Source: Flabesymbios commensalis (lineage: Eukaryota > Annelida > Polychaeta > Terebellida > Flabelligeridae). Taken from it: a stretch of 64,000 bases of DNA. This document shows positions 39,691 through 51,519 of the stretch, in pieces. Under the pieces are notes generated by a model. That model did no database searches. It was not told the origin of the DNA and worked only from the letters and a program-made list of their open reading frames with translations. Position numbers and translations under genes: made by a program. How positions within the stretch are numbered: position 1 is the stretch's first letter; each line of letters opens with the position of its first letter. The DNA is taken from NCBI GenBank assembly GCA_964017125.1, contig OZ024914.1:21448282-21512281 (forward strand). Direction: 5' to 3'.

Positions 39691-40730
39691 TTAATGGAGG
39701 TTTGCAATCTCTGACAAAAACTGTCTAGTTCTTATCTTACTCTTAGACTGAGCTTCTTAGACCTAGTTGTCTTGCGTCTTGATTTTTGACCTAGCCTAGT
39801 ACTACATTAAAAACCCTACACAAAATTGCTTAAATCAAATTCTAATTCGTCGCGGGAGCTCCTGGACTTATGTAGTCTTGTTTTCTCTTTATAGGCTATT
39901 ATAGTGTTCATGTTCATATTATTAATTTGTATATATTTTGGCGGACACGTTTTAGATTTGATGGCATTCAGTATCATTAAATACGGTAAATGGCCGGAAA
40001 TTTGTGATGTAATGATGTACGTGGGCGACGTTAAGCATTTCATAGACAGGTTTGAAAAAAAGTTATCGATCAAGGTAGCCGATGTTACACCCAGCCTTGT
40101 AGGAAGAGTAATTTTATGGTAGAAAATTGTACGAACACAAAGTATCGAGGAATTCGTTAAACTTCGGTTTTTAATTTATTTTCAATAAGTCAATATTATA
40201 AACTCCGGATAGTATAACTTCACATTTTCTTTTGTTCAACTCTTGTATTATGGGTTGTAGTTCACGTATAAATGTATCATAATTAATATTGTCTTGTGGG
40301 GGTCTGTAAATATTTCCAACTATTATGTTTTTATGTGCAGATGGCGTTTGAATCTCTATAAATTGGCCATCCCAGATATTAGTATTTGGATATAAAGGTA
40401 TAAGTTTGTAATCGTATGATTCACTTAGATATATGGCAACACCTCCATGTTTGGAAGAAACTTTATGTTGCGAAATTAGCGTGTAACCTTCTAAATGTAA
40501 TAATGATATATCATCAATATCTGATAGCCATGTCTCCTGTAGGCACACCACACTGATATTACAACCACATTCATTTAAACCACTAACAAGTAGGAATTAA
40601 AGCAGTTATTTTTATATATGATGACGGTTGAATGATCCCATAGTTATCACTTTCGCTCTCGCTAATATATTAAGTAATGAATTTTTGGCGATACCGCCGA
40701 ATTCTGTCAACATTTCGTTTGACGCCATGA
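39691..40730 (-). mobile_element. LINE, 5' part: endonuclease domain
   Basis: The minus-strand frame probably begins at an ATG at 40728 (MASNEMLTEFGG). It shows VCLQETWL, GGVAIYLSES, IIVGNIYRPPQDN, then VYNIDLLK and SQISGHLPY. These are the AP-endonuclease blocks of LINE ORF2. Two expected catalytic Asp residues are changed: GDFN reads GVYN, and SDH reads SGH. The copy is dead. With the 3-kb insert removed, the frame continues from ...TSIKIND into ANIYDKLDTN. Confidence 0.9.
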
Positions 40731-41839
40731 TGACAAAAAGGGGGGGGGGTATTACAATGAGTACAATATAGGCTAGGGCGGGGCATGACAGCGTACAGCA
40801 AACGTTTGACATACAATAAGCACCCTTGTGTTGCCGTGTTACAGTGAAACATATGTATAAACAAAACAAAAATACTGTTACCTTTTATGTTGTTATCTTT
40901 TGTTACTTTCATATGCAATGAAATACATTTACTGAAAATTAAAATTTGAGCAAAAACTAAAATATTTTGAAACCTATAAATTCTAACGCTCGTATTCAAC
41001 AAGTAAACAATAGTGATATATGGATTGTCGTGTGGCATATTACATATTACAACCGGGCCATTTGCATAGGCCTACATGTAACACCGTTACAAGACATGAG
41101 GGGTGACAATATATTGTACCGGAATTGGGACATTCGTTCACGAGACAACCCAGTGATTGACGATCCGTGACCAGCACACAGCAGGCATATATGAAAACAA
41201 ACGAAATATACATAACCCTTTGATTGCAAGAAACCAAAACAAAATTTAAAAATAAGAAAACTAACACACCGAAATAATGAAATAAATAAAATGAAATAAT
41301 AATTGGCATGGCGATCTTGTGACAAAACCTTCTTAGTTAACTTTACATAAATCAGTAAAAGTGCAGACATAATACATGTCTACGGATACAAGACCACAGA
41401 CTTGCATTATTTGTATGTGCAGTCTCATTTATTATTACCTGGCAAAAAATATGAATTTCATGGATATATGACGATCAGACCATTTCTGTTTTACCGGGGA
41501 GTAAAAGTTCAACAAATAAAATAGTTATTTCCTTTCAGTAGAGGAAAAATGATTCACTGATTTCAGTGTTGTGGAATAAAAAAAGCAGTCTTGTGGATAG
41601 TTAGACATGTCTAGTACCGGTATTTTAAAATGACTGTTTGAGTGGTATGTTACATAAAAAAGTTTTATAGTCTATGTGTAAAAAAAAAAAAATCCCCCAG
41701 AAAACACTAGCAGTTTATCATTGCGCACAATGGTATACCTATGCACTTATAGGCTCACCAAACCGTAACTGTTTAATTTATTGCGAACCCTTTCGTTGGT
41801 AGAATATTTTCCCTCTCCAGCTCCGGGACTTTTCCACCC
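40731..41839. other. Unrecognised AT-rich DNA
   Basis: This stretch may include the LINE 5' leader at its left edge. Beyond that I see no exon, hairpin or clear repeat. The short frames on both strands lack any motif. Confidence 0.4.
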
Positions 41840-42310
41840 GATAACTTTCAATCACATATAAAAATGGCGATATCCAAAGCAAATAGACGATTAAACTTAC
41901 TAAGACTTCTAAGTGGTACTAACTGGGGATGTAAGCTTAAAATAATCATGCAATTATACAAACAATACGTCAGACCAGTCCTAGAATATGGAGCGATAGC
42001 TCTTCTATCGGCACCTAAAACAACACTAGAAAAGATATAACTAGTACAAAATAAGGCTATCAAGATAGCTTACCGCCTACCGTGGTGTACCAGCACACGC
42101 AAAATACATCAGCTAGCGGAAATCGAACCCATTAAAAATCGATTCCAATCATTAGCAAATAAATTTATACACTCGTTAGAAGAACACTCAGAATTATTCA
42201 AACTTCAAAAGGATCTACATAATGCGATAAAGAAGAGGGACAAAACAAATTTTCTAGACGAATTACTAGAAAACTACAAAAAACAATATGGAAATGAAAA
42301 TGGTATGTAG
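41840..42310 (+). mobile_element. C-terminal fragment of another LINE
   Basis: The + frame reads KANRRLNLLRLLSGTNWGCK, LYKQYVRPVLEYGAIALLSA, LEKI then a TAA, and LVQNKAIKIAYRLP with later IHQLAEIEPIKNRFQ. This is the conserved region after the reverse transcriptase in Jockey/R1-like elements (RPVLEYG, LxxIQxxAxR). It ends in TAG at about 42310. Upstream domains are absent, as expected of 5' truncation. The lineage differs from the LINE at 34985-40730. Confidence 0.85.
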
Positions 42311-42920
42311 CAAAAAACAACAAATTTTCTGCGAGAAGAACAACAGTTTTTAATTTAATCTCACTCTGAGAAACTCAAGAACACTTTTCATGATCGTACG
42401 TTGGGCATCGATACATATTAAGTGGCATTTCACCTGGGATTATTCTTTTAAGTTTAGGGCTAGATTTATTGTTTTAAGTTTAGGGGACCCTTCCTGTCGC
42501 CTGTGTTATTGGACCTGGTGGGACCCTAAGGAAATTGTCAGAGCTGCTTTGTCAACTGACTCTTTCTTTGAGGTCTGGGAGGTTATCGCTCCCAGTGTAA
42601 TGCTGAATATGTGGCAATGTCCATGTCGTGATTGATAAGTGTTAAAACCCACCACTCACTGACACAGTCAACCGGACAGCTGGTGCCGTGTGTGGGTGAA
42701 TAAACGCAACTCATCGTCTGTTCGCAACGATCTTGCCCTCATGGTATGATATAATCCCATTATCAGTCATACACTGAAGGCATCAGGGAGTTTTATCCGA
42801 ATAATTTCAGCAGACAGGATGATAAAATTCCACGGTTTTACCCTGTCGTGTTGGCTCGGGGGCTAACGATTCTATTAAAGCTATTACCGATAACTCTAAA
42901 TGACGCTGAAGCGAATACTA
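42311..42920. other. Probable 3' region of the LINE fragment, otherwise unknown
   Basis: Sequence with somewhat higher GC. One open frame (42390-42635) has no motif I recognise. The doubled words TTTTAAGTTTAGG suggest decayed repeat DNA. Nothing else can be supported. Confidence 0.35.
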
Positions 42921-43527
42921 GTGTGGATGCATGTGTTCATAAATAAACTCCCGTGGGATTTTGATGGTTAAAATATGCCACCTATATGAAAATGTTCAGA
43001 ATAGACCACAGAATAAGAAAAAGTTTGATGGAGTTCGCTAATTGGTGTCAAAACCCTCTTTTCAGGCAATATTCAAAATGGCCGCCATGAAATCACTGAA
43101 GTTATCATATCTTCATCAATAATTGAGATAGAAACACGATTATTTTACCAAACCATATGTTTTCGGTAACAAGGAATGCAATAAAATAAACGATACATTT
43201 ATTTGACATCATTATCATGCGAAATTCAAAACTGCCGCCATGAAATCGCTAAAGTGATCATATCTTCGATAATAATTGAGATAGAGACAAGATTATTTCA
43301 CCGAACCATATGTTTTCGCTACCAAGGAATGCAATAAAACAAACGATACTTTTATTCGACATTAGTATCTTGCAAATTTAAAATGGCCGCCATGAAATTA
43401 CTAAAGTGATCATGTTTTCTTTAATAATTGGAATAGAGTCGATATTATTTCATCTAACCGCATGTTTTCGACATCAAGGAATACAATAAAACACGTCATA
43501 CCTTTATTAGATATCATTATATAGCAA

Positions 43528-43625
43528 ATGAAATAAAATGAAATGAATCGGGCTTTGTGCACATATAGGCTAAACTGGGCCAGGAGAACCTCCTGAGGAT
43601 GGTGAGATGATTGAGATGACACTGT
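43528..43625 (-). mobile_element. 3' fragment of the dimeric SINE
   Basis: AAATGAAATGAATCGGGCTT, CACATATAGGCTAAACTGGG and GGTGAGATGATTGAGATGAC match the complement of the 3' part of the copy at 34011-34321. Part of the GGCCACCTC segment is missing. Confidence 0.8.
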
Positions 43626-46429
43626 TATGTCATCAACTATTTATCCAATGTCTCGATACCAGTAATGCTAATTACATAGTAGAGCATCTGTTTATGTATA
43701 GCACACACCATCATACCGCATTACTTTTTCGCTGAACATTTATGCCATATCCACATCCACATTAGATCGACTGAACAATGTTTTTAGCTCACTCGAGAAC
43801 ATATACATCTATGTTGAATTAAACCACTTTGAGTCTTTGGAAATATTAGCTGTCACTTCTATATGAACATGTGACAGGTTGAAATAATCAACTGTATTAT
43901 TATTATTATTATTATGAATGTCATCGTTTTAAATGTACGTTGTTAATATTACACTGGTTAGTATTGAATGCGCACTAAGCTCAGCAGAGACATGAAACAC
44001 GGGATGTAACGAATGTGTCTGTTGATTCGGGATCGGACCCAGACAGGATCCATCTTCCAACTTTATGACCTTCTGTTTAAAGTAATTGGCTATCACAATT
44101 TCTTCCGGGATAAGTTTGAGTTATTTGGTAACTTGTAACTGTTCTCTATGCTTGTAACTTTGGCAATATGTTTCTGTGAATGTTAATGTCAATTCGACTA
44201 ACTGTTAATAATTTAAGTAAGCCCGATTTCAATGTTAATAAGTAATCTTATAAGTAACGCTCTCTGTTCTTCGACGTCATTCAGTCAGCACGTCTGAATG
44301 ATGGTCTGTTAACTAGCTCTATCAACTCGGTATTGTAATTGTTACAGATCTATTAGAACATTGGGCATTCATCTTCATTCTCTGTCTTCACCCTGTAATC
44401 TTCATCCGAATATCTCAAACCTAGACTACCAATTGTTATCTTCACTTCACTGTCTTCAGTCTAGACTACATGTAATTGATTAATTCTGAGCTTCCTCCAG
44501 TGTGAACTATATTTTAAGTCTCTTTGGACATCTCCTGATTGTGTCAAATCAACCTACTGGAAATTATACTGATTGTTATCCTGTTAATAAACTGTTTGCT
44601 GTTATATCTAAATCAAGTCAAGTGTTGAAGTTCCCTTTTTTCTACATCCACATCACCCGCCGAAACTAAGCTGCCCGACTAAGAAAAGAACCCCAGTATA
44701 TATATTAAATATAGACCTAATAATTAAAGTCTATAATAGACCAGACTACAAACACATTTATGCATAAGGTGTATAATTGTTAATATACACTGAGGGTGCA
44801 CTTCACGACAGTGACCTTAAACGTTCAAGATATCAATAATATTCTACACCTCTAACATGTTTACCTAATTTAAACAAGTTAGCAACATTAGTGTGTATAG
44901 TTATTAACCACCTGAATCATAATTACATGAGGTCAACAACAATGTCATGGCATACTATCATGATAGTTGTATTTTTAAATCCGTTATCAAGCACTTGAAC
45001 AGATACTGTTATACATTTAGTTTACTAAAAAATAGTAATGTAATGTAACACTATGGGGCATAGCAAATGAGTATCAATATTTGTACAGGTCATGTTTACA
45101 GGGTTAGCGTCTACACTACAGTGTATCAAATATCATATCAAAGGCTAGTTTAGGTCATTACAATGTCAAATTATAGCAAAGTTTTTCTTCAATTAATTGT
45201 CATTACACTTTTAAGTGACAAAAAATATTTGACAAAACCCAGCGAATATGCATATCATCGAATATTCAAAATGATTTGTTTGTGAGTTCACATTGTCATG
45301 GCTTAGGGATTGTAGAATAGATACTAACACAGAAAAATATACACGTAACGTCAGATTTGGGCTTGTTTGACGTCGAGATGTAATTGTCCTTATCTGATCA
45401 TAAGGGTTTTTCAAATGTAAAATTTTGCTCAAATAGTACTATATTTCGCACCCAAGCTCCACAATACGTACGTTCACAACTAAATTAGAACTGGATATGA
45501 AGATTTTATAGGGTAAATAAAATATTATTGTTCCATTCTACATTGTAATATTGTCTTCCTATAATTGGATTGAAATATTGTATAGTTATATGGCAATAAA
45601 GTACATTTTACACGTTAAATAATAAAGGTGATATATACAATTAAATGACATTATTCATGGTTGCAACAACACATTAATAACCTAAAAAGTCAGGATTGTT
45701 TATGATAACACTAACTTCTCAAGGAAAACACATTACGATAAAACATTAGGCAAACTCAGGGGAACGATTCCATGAATTGACTTTAATTTAACCGAAAAAT
45801 AAAAGGGGCAAGCCCAACACATTTTGGTCATGAAAAGTCAGTGGAAGTCATGAAATATTATTCTGTTTCCTAAATATTGTAGCAACCCTTAATAATTTCT
45901 AGGATTTGAAGAACTGTTATCGCTACGATGATTTGATTGTGATATTTCACTAGCCTTGATGTTACGATTGAACAGATGACTTGTTTAAAATGTGATATTG
46001 ACTTACAAGAAGTATAACGATTATGTAATATAAGATATTTAGTTATATAATATAAGTTAAATATAAATATAATTATAATGAATATTATTTAATTTTTGTG
46101 TGTTTTACACTATTCATAATTGAACAAACATCAAGTATTCCATAGGATCATAACAACGCGGCATTATCCCCTAAATATAGGAGGAGGGCTTCCTTTTCTC
46201 GTGATATCAGCAAAAACCTATTGCAGTGGGCGCCTTCTTAACTTTTACGAAATGCCTTAATATGCACAAAAAACAGCTCCCCTTTTTAAGATCCTAGAGC
46301 TGACACTGGAACATGCATGACTAATGAAACCAAGCTGTTTCAAGTATGTATTTGCTTCGGTCTTAATGATAATTACATTTTATTTTCAGAAATGTGTTGA
46401 TAATATAGCAATTCTTAGCTCTGGGAATG
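43626..46429. other. AT-rich centre of the inverted-arm region
   Basis: No exon or palindrome is clear. A stretch at about 44005-44655 runs from TGTAACGAATG past an AATAAA, loosely like a lone long terminal repeat, but no duplication supports it. The rest is plain AT-rich DNA. Confidence 0.4.
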
Positions 46430-46645
46430 AATGAATGAGCCTCGGAACAACAAGTATGCGGAAATACAGACTACACTAAATCAGGATAACCCACCAAGGA
46501 AGGATGGTGAGATTAATCTGATGACACTGTCGTCTAGACCCACGATTTAAAATTCGAGTCCTGGCAGTTTGACAGCAAACACGCTACTTCTCGTTCACAG
46601 AGGCTCCTCACAATACTGAATTATCGAGTTTGTGAGGGGGAAACA
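46430..46645 (-). mobile_element. Worn fragment of the dimeric SINE
   Basis: GGATGGTGAGATTAATCTGA, AAATTCGAGTCCTGGCAG and CGTTCACAGAGGCTCCTCAC match the complement of the second tRNA-like unit and 3' body. It has the same orientation as the piece at 43528, at the opposite edge of the centre. Confidence 0.7.
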
Positions 46646-47914
46646 TTTTTACATCACCATACCAGCAGAAAAGCTAGTTTTTGGTGCAATTGTATTCCCT
46701 GGTACCAAAAAATCAAGCCTACATCTGAAATATTGCGGGAAATATGATAACTTTTGTGATGTTGGTATGGCGACCATTTTGATTTATTTATGATACATGT
46801 AGTGATGTCGTGTAGAGGTATTGTGTGTCCAGCGCACCCCTTGATACCGAAAACACGTGGTTTGGTGAAGTAATCTCTTCTCTATCTCACTTATTGACGA
46901 AGACATGTTGACTTCAGTGATTTCATGGCGGCTATTTTGAATTGTGCATGATAATAATGTCGAATAAAAGTATCATTTGTCCTATTGCATGCCTTGATAC
47001 CGAAAACATATGGTTTGGTCAAACAATTTTGTCTCTACTTAAATTATTAACGCCGATATGATCACTTTGGTCATTTCATGGCGGCCATTTTTAATTTAGC
47101 ATGATAATAATGTCGAATGAATGTATCGTTTGTTTTATTGCATTCCTTGATACCGAAAACATATGGTTTAGTGAAATAATCTTGTCTCTATCTCTATCTC
47201 TATCAAACTTTTTGTTATTCTGTGGTCTACTCTGAACATTTTCATTTAGGTGGCATATTTTAGCCACTAAATTCCCACAGGATTACACATGCTCCTGTAC
47301 TATACATTGACAGTATTTGACGACGTAAAAACCGAGATTGAAAGGTAACACCAAAGAATCTCACCATTTTCAGAGCAATGAGACAATATGACAAACTCGA
47401 CAACTTTTAGCATTTATCAAAAGTATAGGTTGTAATAAAATAAATACCCATTAAATGCTAACAGTTAAAAATGATGAATGAACTACATTTTACAAGCTGG
47501 ACCACGACAACAACGGACGACACTATATGTGACAACAATATCTGAGTAAAAGTAGAGTTATGAAATTAAACACAAACATGCAATTGTTGGCTATATGCGG
47601 ACTACTATTTATAGTAAACCCCGATTGTCTTAAAACTACTCTCAGCGCCTTGGCGCTAGGGTTCCATTAATAATAATAATCAATAGTGGACACGTCGTCG
47701 GGTGATCCTCCATTCTTTGCCAGGAGGGTGAACAGGGTGCCCCTATGTCCAGACCTACTCCACCTTTAGTCTACAGATTTGATAATAAAAATACATTTAT
47801 CCAATGTTTCAATTCTGGGCCAGCGTCGCAGACGGTGGCCCAGTATTGAACCAATATTGTGTATTTGGTATAGACAGTTGAAACCTTTCAAATGCTACAA
47901 ATAAAATAACAGTT

Positions 47915-48245
47915 GTTTTAATGTTGGGCTAGCGTCGCGGATAGTGATACAACATTAAATCAACAGAGAGACAAGTCAATGTGTGTACTGTGCACCCTGA
48001 ATGCGATTTCATTCGACAAACAAATATATATATATTTAAAACTGCAAAAGCTCAGTGGGGACTTCTGAAATTTGCAGCCTGAAGTCCGAAGTCCAAAATT
48101 ACAGTTCAAAATGGCTGCCAAAAAACTCAAACGCGAAATTCCAATCAATCTGTCATTATAAAAATAACCCAACCAAATTCAAAATGGCCACCAACAAAAA
48201 CCTAGCCCAAATATTATTTTTACTTGAAAAGTCACAATTCATGTC
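47915..48245. repeat. Dispersed repeat, paralogous to 4590-4945
   Basis: TTTAATGTTGGGCTAGCGTC, a TATATAT tract, GGGGACTTCTGAAATTTGCA, TTCAAAATGGCTGCCAAAAA and TTGAAAAGTCACAATTC occur in the same order as at 4590-4945. It also carries two AAAATGGC words. Confidence 0.6.
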
Positions 48246-49303
48246 TAGTTGTGATTTGTTGATGACATTACAATCACATCTTCCTGACAGCAAGGCTCGC
48301 TACTCCCGAGGTCGCAGACCGAGACCTTGCTGAATCAGTGTTATCATCCACCTATTAGGGTAGGGAAGATGATTTAGATATTGAATATTCATTAATTTCC
48401 AAAAAATGCCAACATAATGTTGGCCTACTGTCTGCGACGTTGGCGCAACATTAATCCAACCCTGACGCATGTAACGTCTCGTGTCTGGTGAGATGTGGTG
48501 GGAGCTGTCTGTGATAGTTCCTGTGAAATTCTCGCCCATCAGACATGTCTCGTTTAATACCGGGCCGGCGTCGTAGACAGTGGCCCTGCATTAAAGCAGC
48601 ACTCATGCCAGAGGTCAAGCTTGGGTCAAACAGAAAAAATCATTCCTCACGTTCAACGTCAGACGAACGCCTCTGATGTACGTCCAACGTCTTTGGTTTA
48701 TGTCTATAACCAGGGACTCCGCCGTGCAAAGCTAGGGGCAGTTTATCTGTTCACTTAAACATATGGACAGAGATGGAAGTAGCCCTTAGCGCCCGAAAAC
48801 GCGTTATTTATCATGTTTATTGTAAATTGTAGAATAAACCAAACTAAATCACACTTAAAAGTGAAAATACAAAATGTCCGAGTAGCGGCCATTTTGAATC
48901 TGATCCCTGTCATTTTTTAAATCGTCCGGCAAGTTTGTTTTTGGAAAATCCGCGAGTCAATTGTTTATGACCGAGTAGCGGCCATTTTTATATTGTCAGT
49001 ATAATAACATGAAATGCAGACGCTCTGAGCCGTTGATCTGAAATGTAAAAAGCACACGATAGTGATACAAATATTTACAGAAATATACGTAGTTTTACTA
49101 GAAATATTATGAAGATGCTCCGGACGAGCTGGATTTGTTGACAGTCTTGTATTGCAATTGTTGAACGATGTTTTGTGAAATTGCTGGTACTAAAAAGTAA
49201 GGAGTGGGGTGACTCGGTTCCAAAACTTGTATATATAGGTATCTGAAGGGGTGTCTACGCGCAGAATCGTGTAAAGAGTGTATTTACACAAATATGCATA
49301 CTT

Positions 49304-49412
49304 CCCAGCAACCACGAGACATCAACCCAATGTTAAGCCAATGTGGTGCCATCGTCTACGACGCTGGTCCAACATTGGTCCAACATTGGGTCGATGTCTC
49401 GTGTTTGCTAGG
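49304..49412. mobile_element. Complete CAGCAAACACGAG palindromic MITE, 109 bp
   Basis: CCCAGCAACCACGAGACATC then AACCCAATGTTAAGCCAATG mirrors CATTGGTCCAACATTGGGTC then GATGTCTCGTGTTTGCTAGG. The centre is ATCGTCTACGACGCTGG. It is the best-preserved copy in the window. Confidence 0.85.
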
Positions 49413-50390
49413 TTGGCAATGCCCGGCATCATCAGTCTGCCTAACTCGCTTCGCCCAAGAAAAGCAGATCCCTGTGTCAGAGCCTTACGATTTCATCAGG
49501 GTAACCTGGCAACTGGACTACTACTAGTACCGAGATAAAATCGGAACAGCATCTTCAACTATCAAGTCGTGTGCGGCACGCAAAGCGTACGTAATTATGT
49601 CTCCCGTCTATGGAGGGGAGATATATTGCTATACTTCTCACCGCTCATTTGTTTGTCACATCAGTTTAGTGTCTGTGCGTTCTCTTTGTCTATCATGCAG
49701 GCGGTCAAACACGAGACGTTGACCCAATGTCGGGCTATTGTTGGCCCATCATCCACGATGCTGAAGAAACATTAGCCCAGTATTGTGTTTGACGCCACGC
49801 TGAATGTGTGCCAGCGTCAAAGACGACGGGCCAACATTAACTCAGCCTTGGCTTAAAGTAGTACTTATTGTACGGCCCGAGCCCGGCCCATTTCAATAGG
49901 CCTAAAAGTCTGAAGAACAAACAAAGACGGCAGCCAGACATACTGGCAACTTAGAGTGCTGGTAACCAACAAGTTTTAGTGCTGAGTAACGTTGGTCCAT
50001 TGTCAACCACGTTGGCTCAGAATTAGCCCAATATTGTTTCAACGTCTAGTGCTTGCTGGGTATAATGAAGGCAGATGTCACAACATGGTTATACGACACT
50101 GGCGACGACGCTGGTCCAACAATAAAACAACATAGGATCAACGTTTGTTCAATTAGCCACTCTCCAGAAATCACAATAGTGTAAAATTAATCACAATGCT
50201 GAGAGTCATGTAGTTTCCCAATAGGGGATGATTAGGCAGGCCTAAAACCCAAGATCTAACATATTTTATGCAGAAGAATTCTGTTCATTTGAACAGATAG
50301 TCTCTTACTTGTAGTTTCTTAGATTTTAAAAACAATCCAAAACACTTCACAAACGACAATAATTTTTTGTGTTTACTGTGTTGAACGCAG

Positions 50391-50497
50391 CCCAGCAAAC
50401 ACGAGGCGTTGAACCAGTGCTGGTTTGATGTTGAGCCAGCGTCGCAGATTGTGGGCCAGCATTGGACCAGCTTTGGGTCAACGTCGTGTTAGCTGGG
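50391..50497. mobile_element. CAGCAAACACGAG palindromic MITE, 107 bp
   Basis: CCCAGCAAACACGAGGCGTT and GAACCAGTGCTGGTTTGATG face CAGCATTGGACCAGCTTTGG and GTCAACGTCGTGTTAGCTGGG-type ends. The centre holds CAGCGTCGCAGATTGTGGGC. Confidence 0.8.
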
Positions 50498-51281
50498 AGT
50501 GTTGACAAGTGTTTCGCACCAAAACGGAATAATACATTTATTGCTTGCCTAACGTCTGTAACGCTGGCCTACCGCTTGCGATGCAGGTGCCAATGCGTGT
50601 GACTGAATGAAGCTGACGAGTGATAGGCAGGGTGATATCACTGACAAGTGTTTTTTTACGCACCAAAAAAACAAGAGGCATTGAATCTCATGCTTGGGTT
50701 GATAAAAATAACAGCTAAAGTTAGACAAGTGTCGTAAACAGTAAGCCAGCATTAAAATGTGTTTGGCCAGCTGTAGGCCTACGTGTATCCATAAAATGGT
50801 GTTTTATCGCCACCAATTAAACTAGACACATTAAACCAACGTCGGGTGAATGATGGACCAGCGTAGCAGACGGTCAGCCAACATCACTTGATAGCCGGGT
50901 CAGCATCACAGTAAGCCTATATAAGCTTCCCGAATGTTATTATTATACAACATTTATAATTATATAAACAAACAAAAACTTTTAAAAAAATAAGTTGAAG
51001 GTCGAGGGTCCTGGGTCGAGGTTCGTGGGGGTTGAGGGGGTCGAGGGGATTTTCGAGATACCCACGTGCAACGCGTCAGAACAAGTGGCCGTTTCCCCCT
51101 GTGTGAGGGGGGTGGGGGGTGGGGCGGGTTGTGGATCATTGTGATCGTCAAGCAGTTGTCTAGATCTATCGTTGGCAATTCTATATTACATCATCATGCT
51201 CATTTGGTCAATATATCTGCTATTGTATGCTTATCGTTTGGCCTGATAATTTATTCATATTTCATTGTAGCAGAAGAAACG

Positions 51282-51361
51282 CATCTTCCTGACATCAAGG
51301 GTCGCTGCTCCCGAGCTCGGTCTACGACCTCGGGAGCAAGCGAGCCTTGTGTGGGAAGATG
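51282..51361. repeat. Hairpin with CATCTTCC and CTCCCGAG arms
   Basis: CATCTTCCTGACATCAAGGG then TCGCTGCTCCCGAGCTCGG mirrors CGACCTCGGGAGCAAGCGAG then CCTTGTGTGGGAAGATG. A half-copy with TCTTCCTGACAGCAAGGCTC is at 48277-48330. Confidence 0.75.
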
Positions 51362-51519
51362 AAGAAACGGGATCTATACTATAGGCCTACAATATGTAAT
51401 ACCAATAATATCGATGCTAATCCATGAACATTGCGCCAACATCTGGTGAGGATCACGAATTGGTTAACTCTATCGACCGATAAGTTGTTTAAATAATTTG
51501 TTTTCCACAATATTATTAA

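Larger units (their letters stand above)
42924..47300. mobile_element. 4.4-kb region bounded by long inverted arms
   Basis: The left arm (about 42924-43530) and right arm (about 46665-47300) are reverse complements. Examples are AAAATATGCCACCTATATGA against TCATTTAGGTGGCATATTTT, and AGAATAGACCACAGAATAAG against its mirror GTTATTCTGTGGTCTACTCT. Each arm has three ~155-bp units containing AAAATGGCCGCCATGAAAT. The centre is AT-rich and non-coding with two SINE pieces. It could be a fold-back transposon; clean outer ends and a duplication are not visible. Confidence 0.75.
47810..50920. repeat. Cluster of CAGCAAACACGAG palindromic repeats
   Basis: At least seven copies or half-copies lie at about 47815-47955, 48410-48610, 49304-49412, 49700-49850, 49990-50150, 50391-50497 and 50820-50920. 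Shared words are CAGCAAACACGAG, TTGACCCAATGTTGG, CCAGCGTCGCAGAC and GGTCCAACATTGG. Between them are repeats with GTCCGAGTAGCGGCCATTTT (48870-48990). No host exon is seen. Confidence 0.75.

Noticed and set aside
40170-40551. Separate host gene with an endonuclease-like domain
   Set aside because: The motifs are those of LINE ORF2, and the frame continues into the reverse-transcriptase part across the insert.
44005-44655. Lone long terminal repeat of a Gypsy-like element
   Set aside because: It starts TGTAACG and has an AATAAA, but I find no target duplication, second copy or internal domain in the window.
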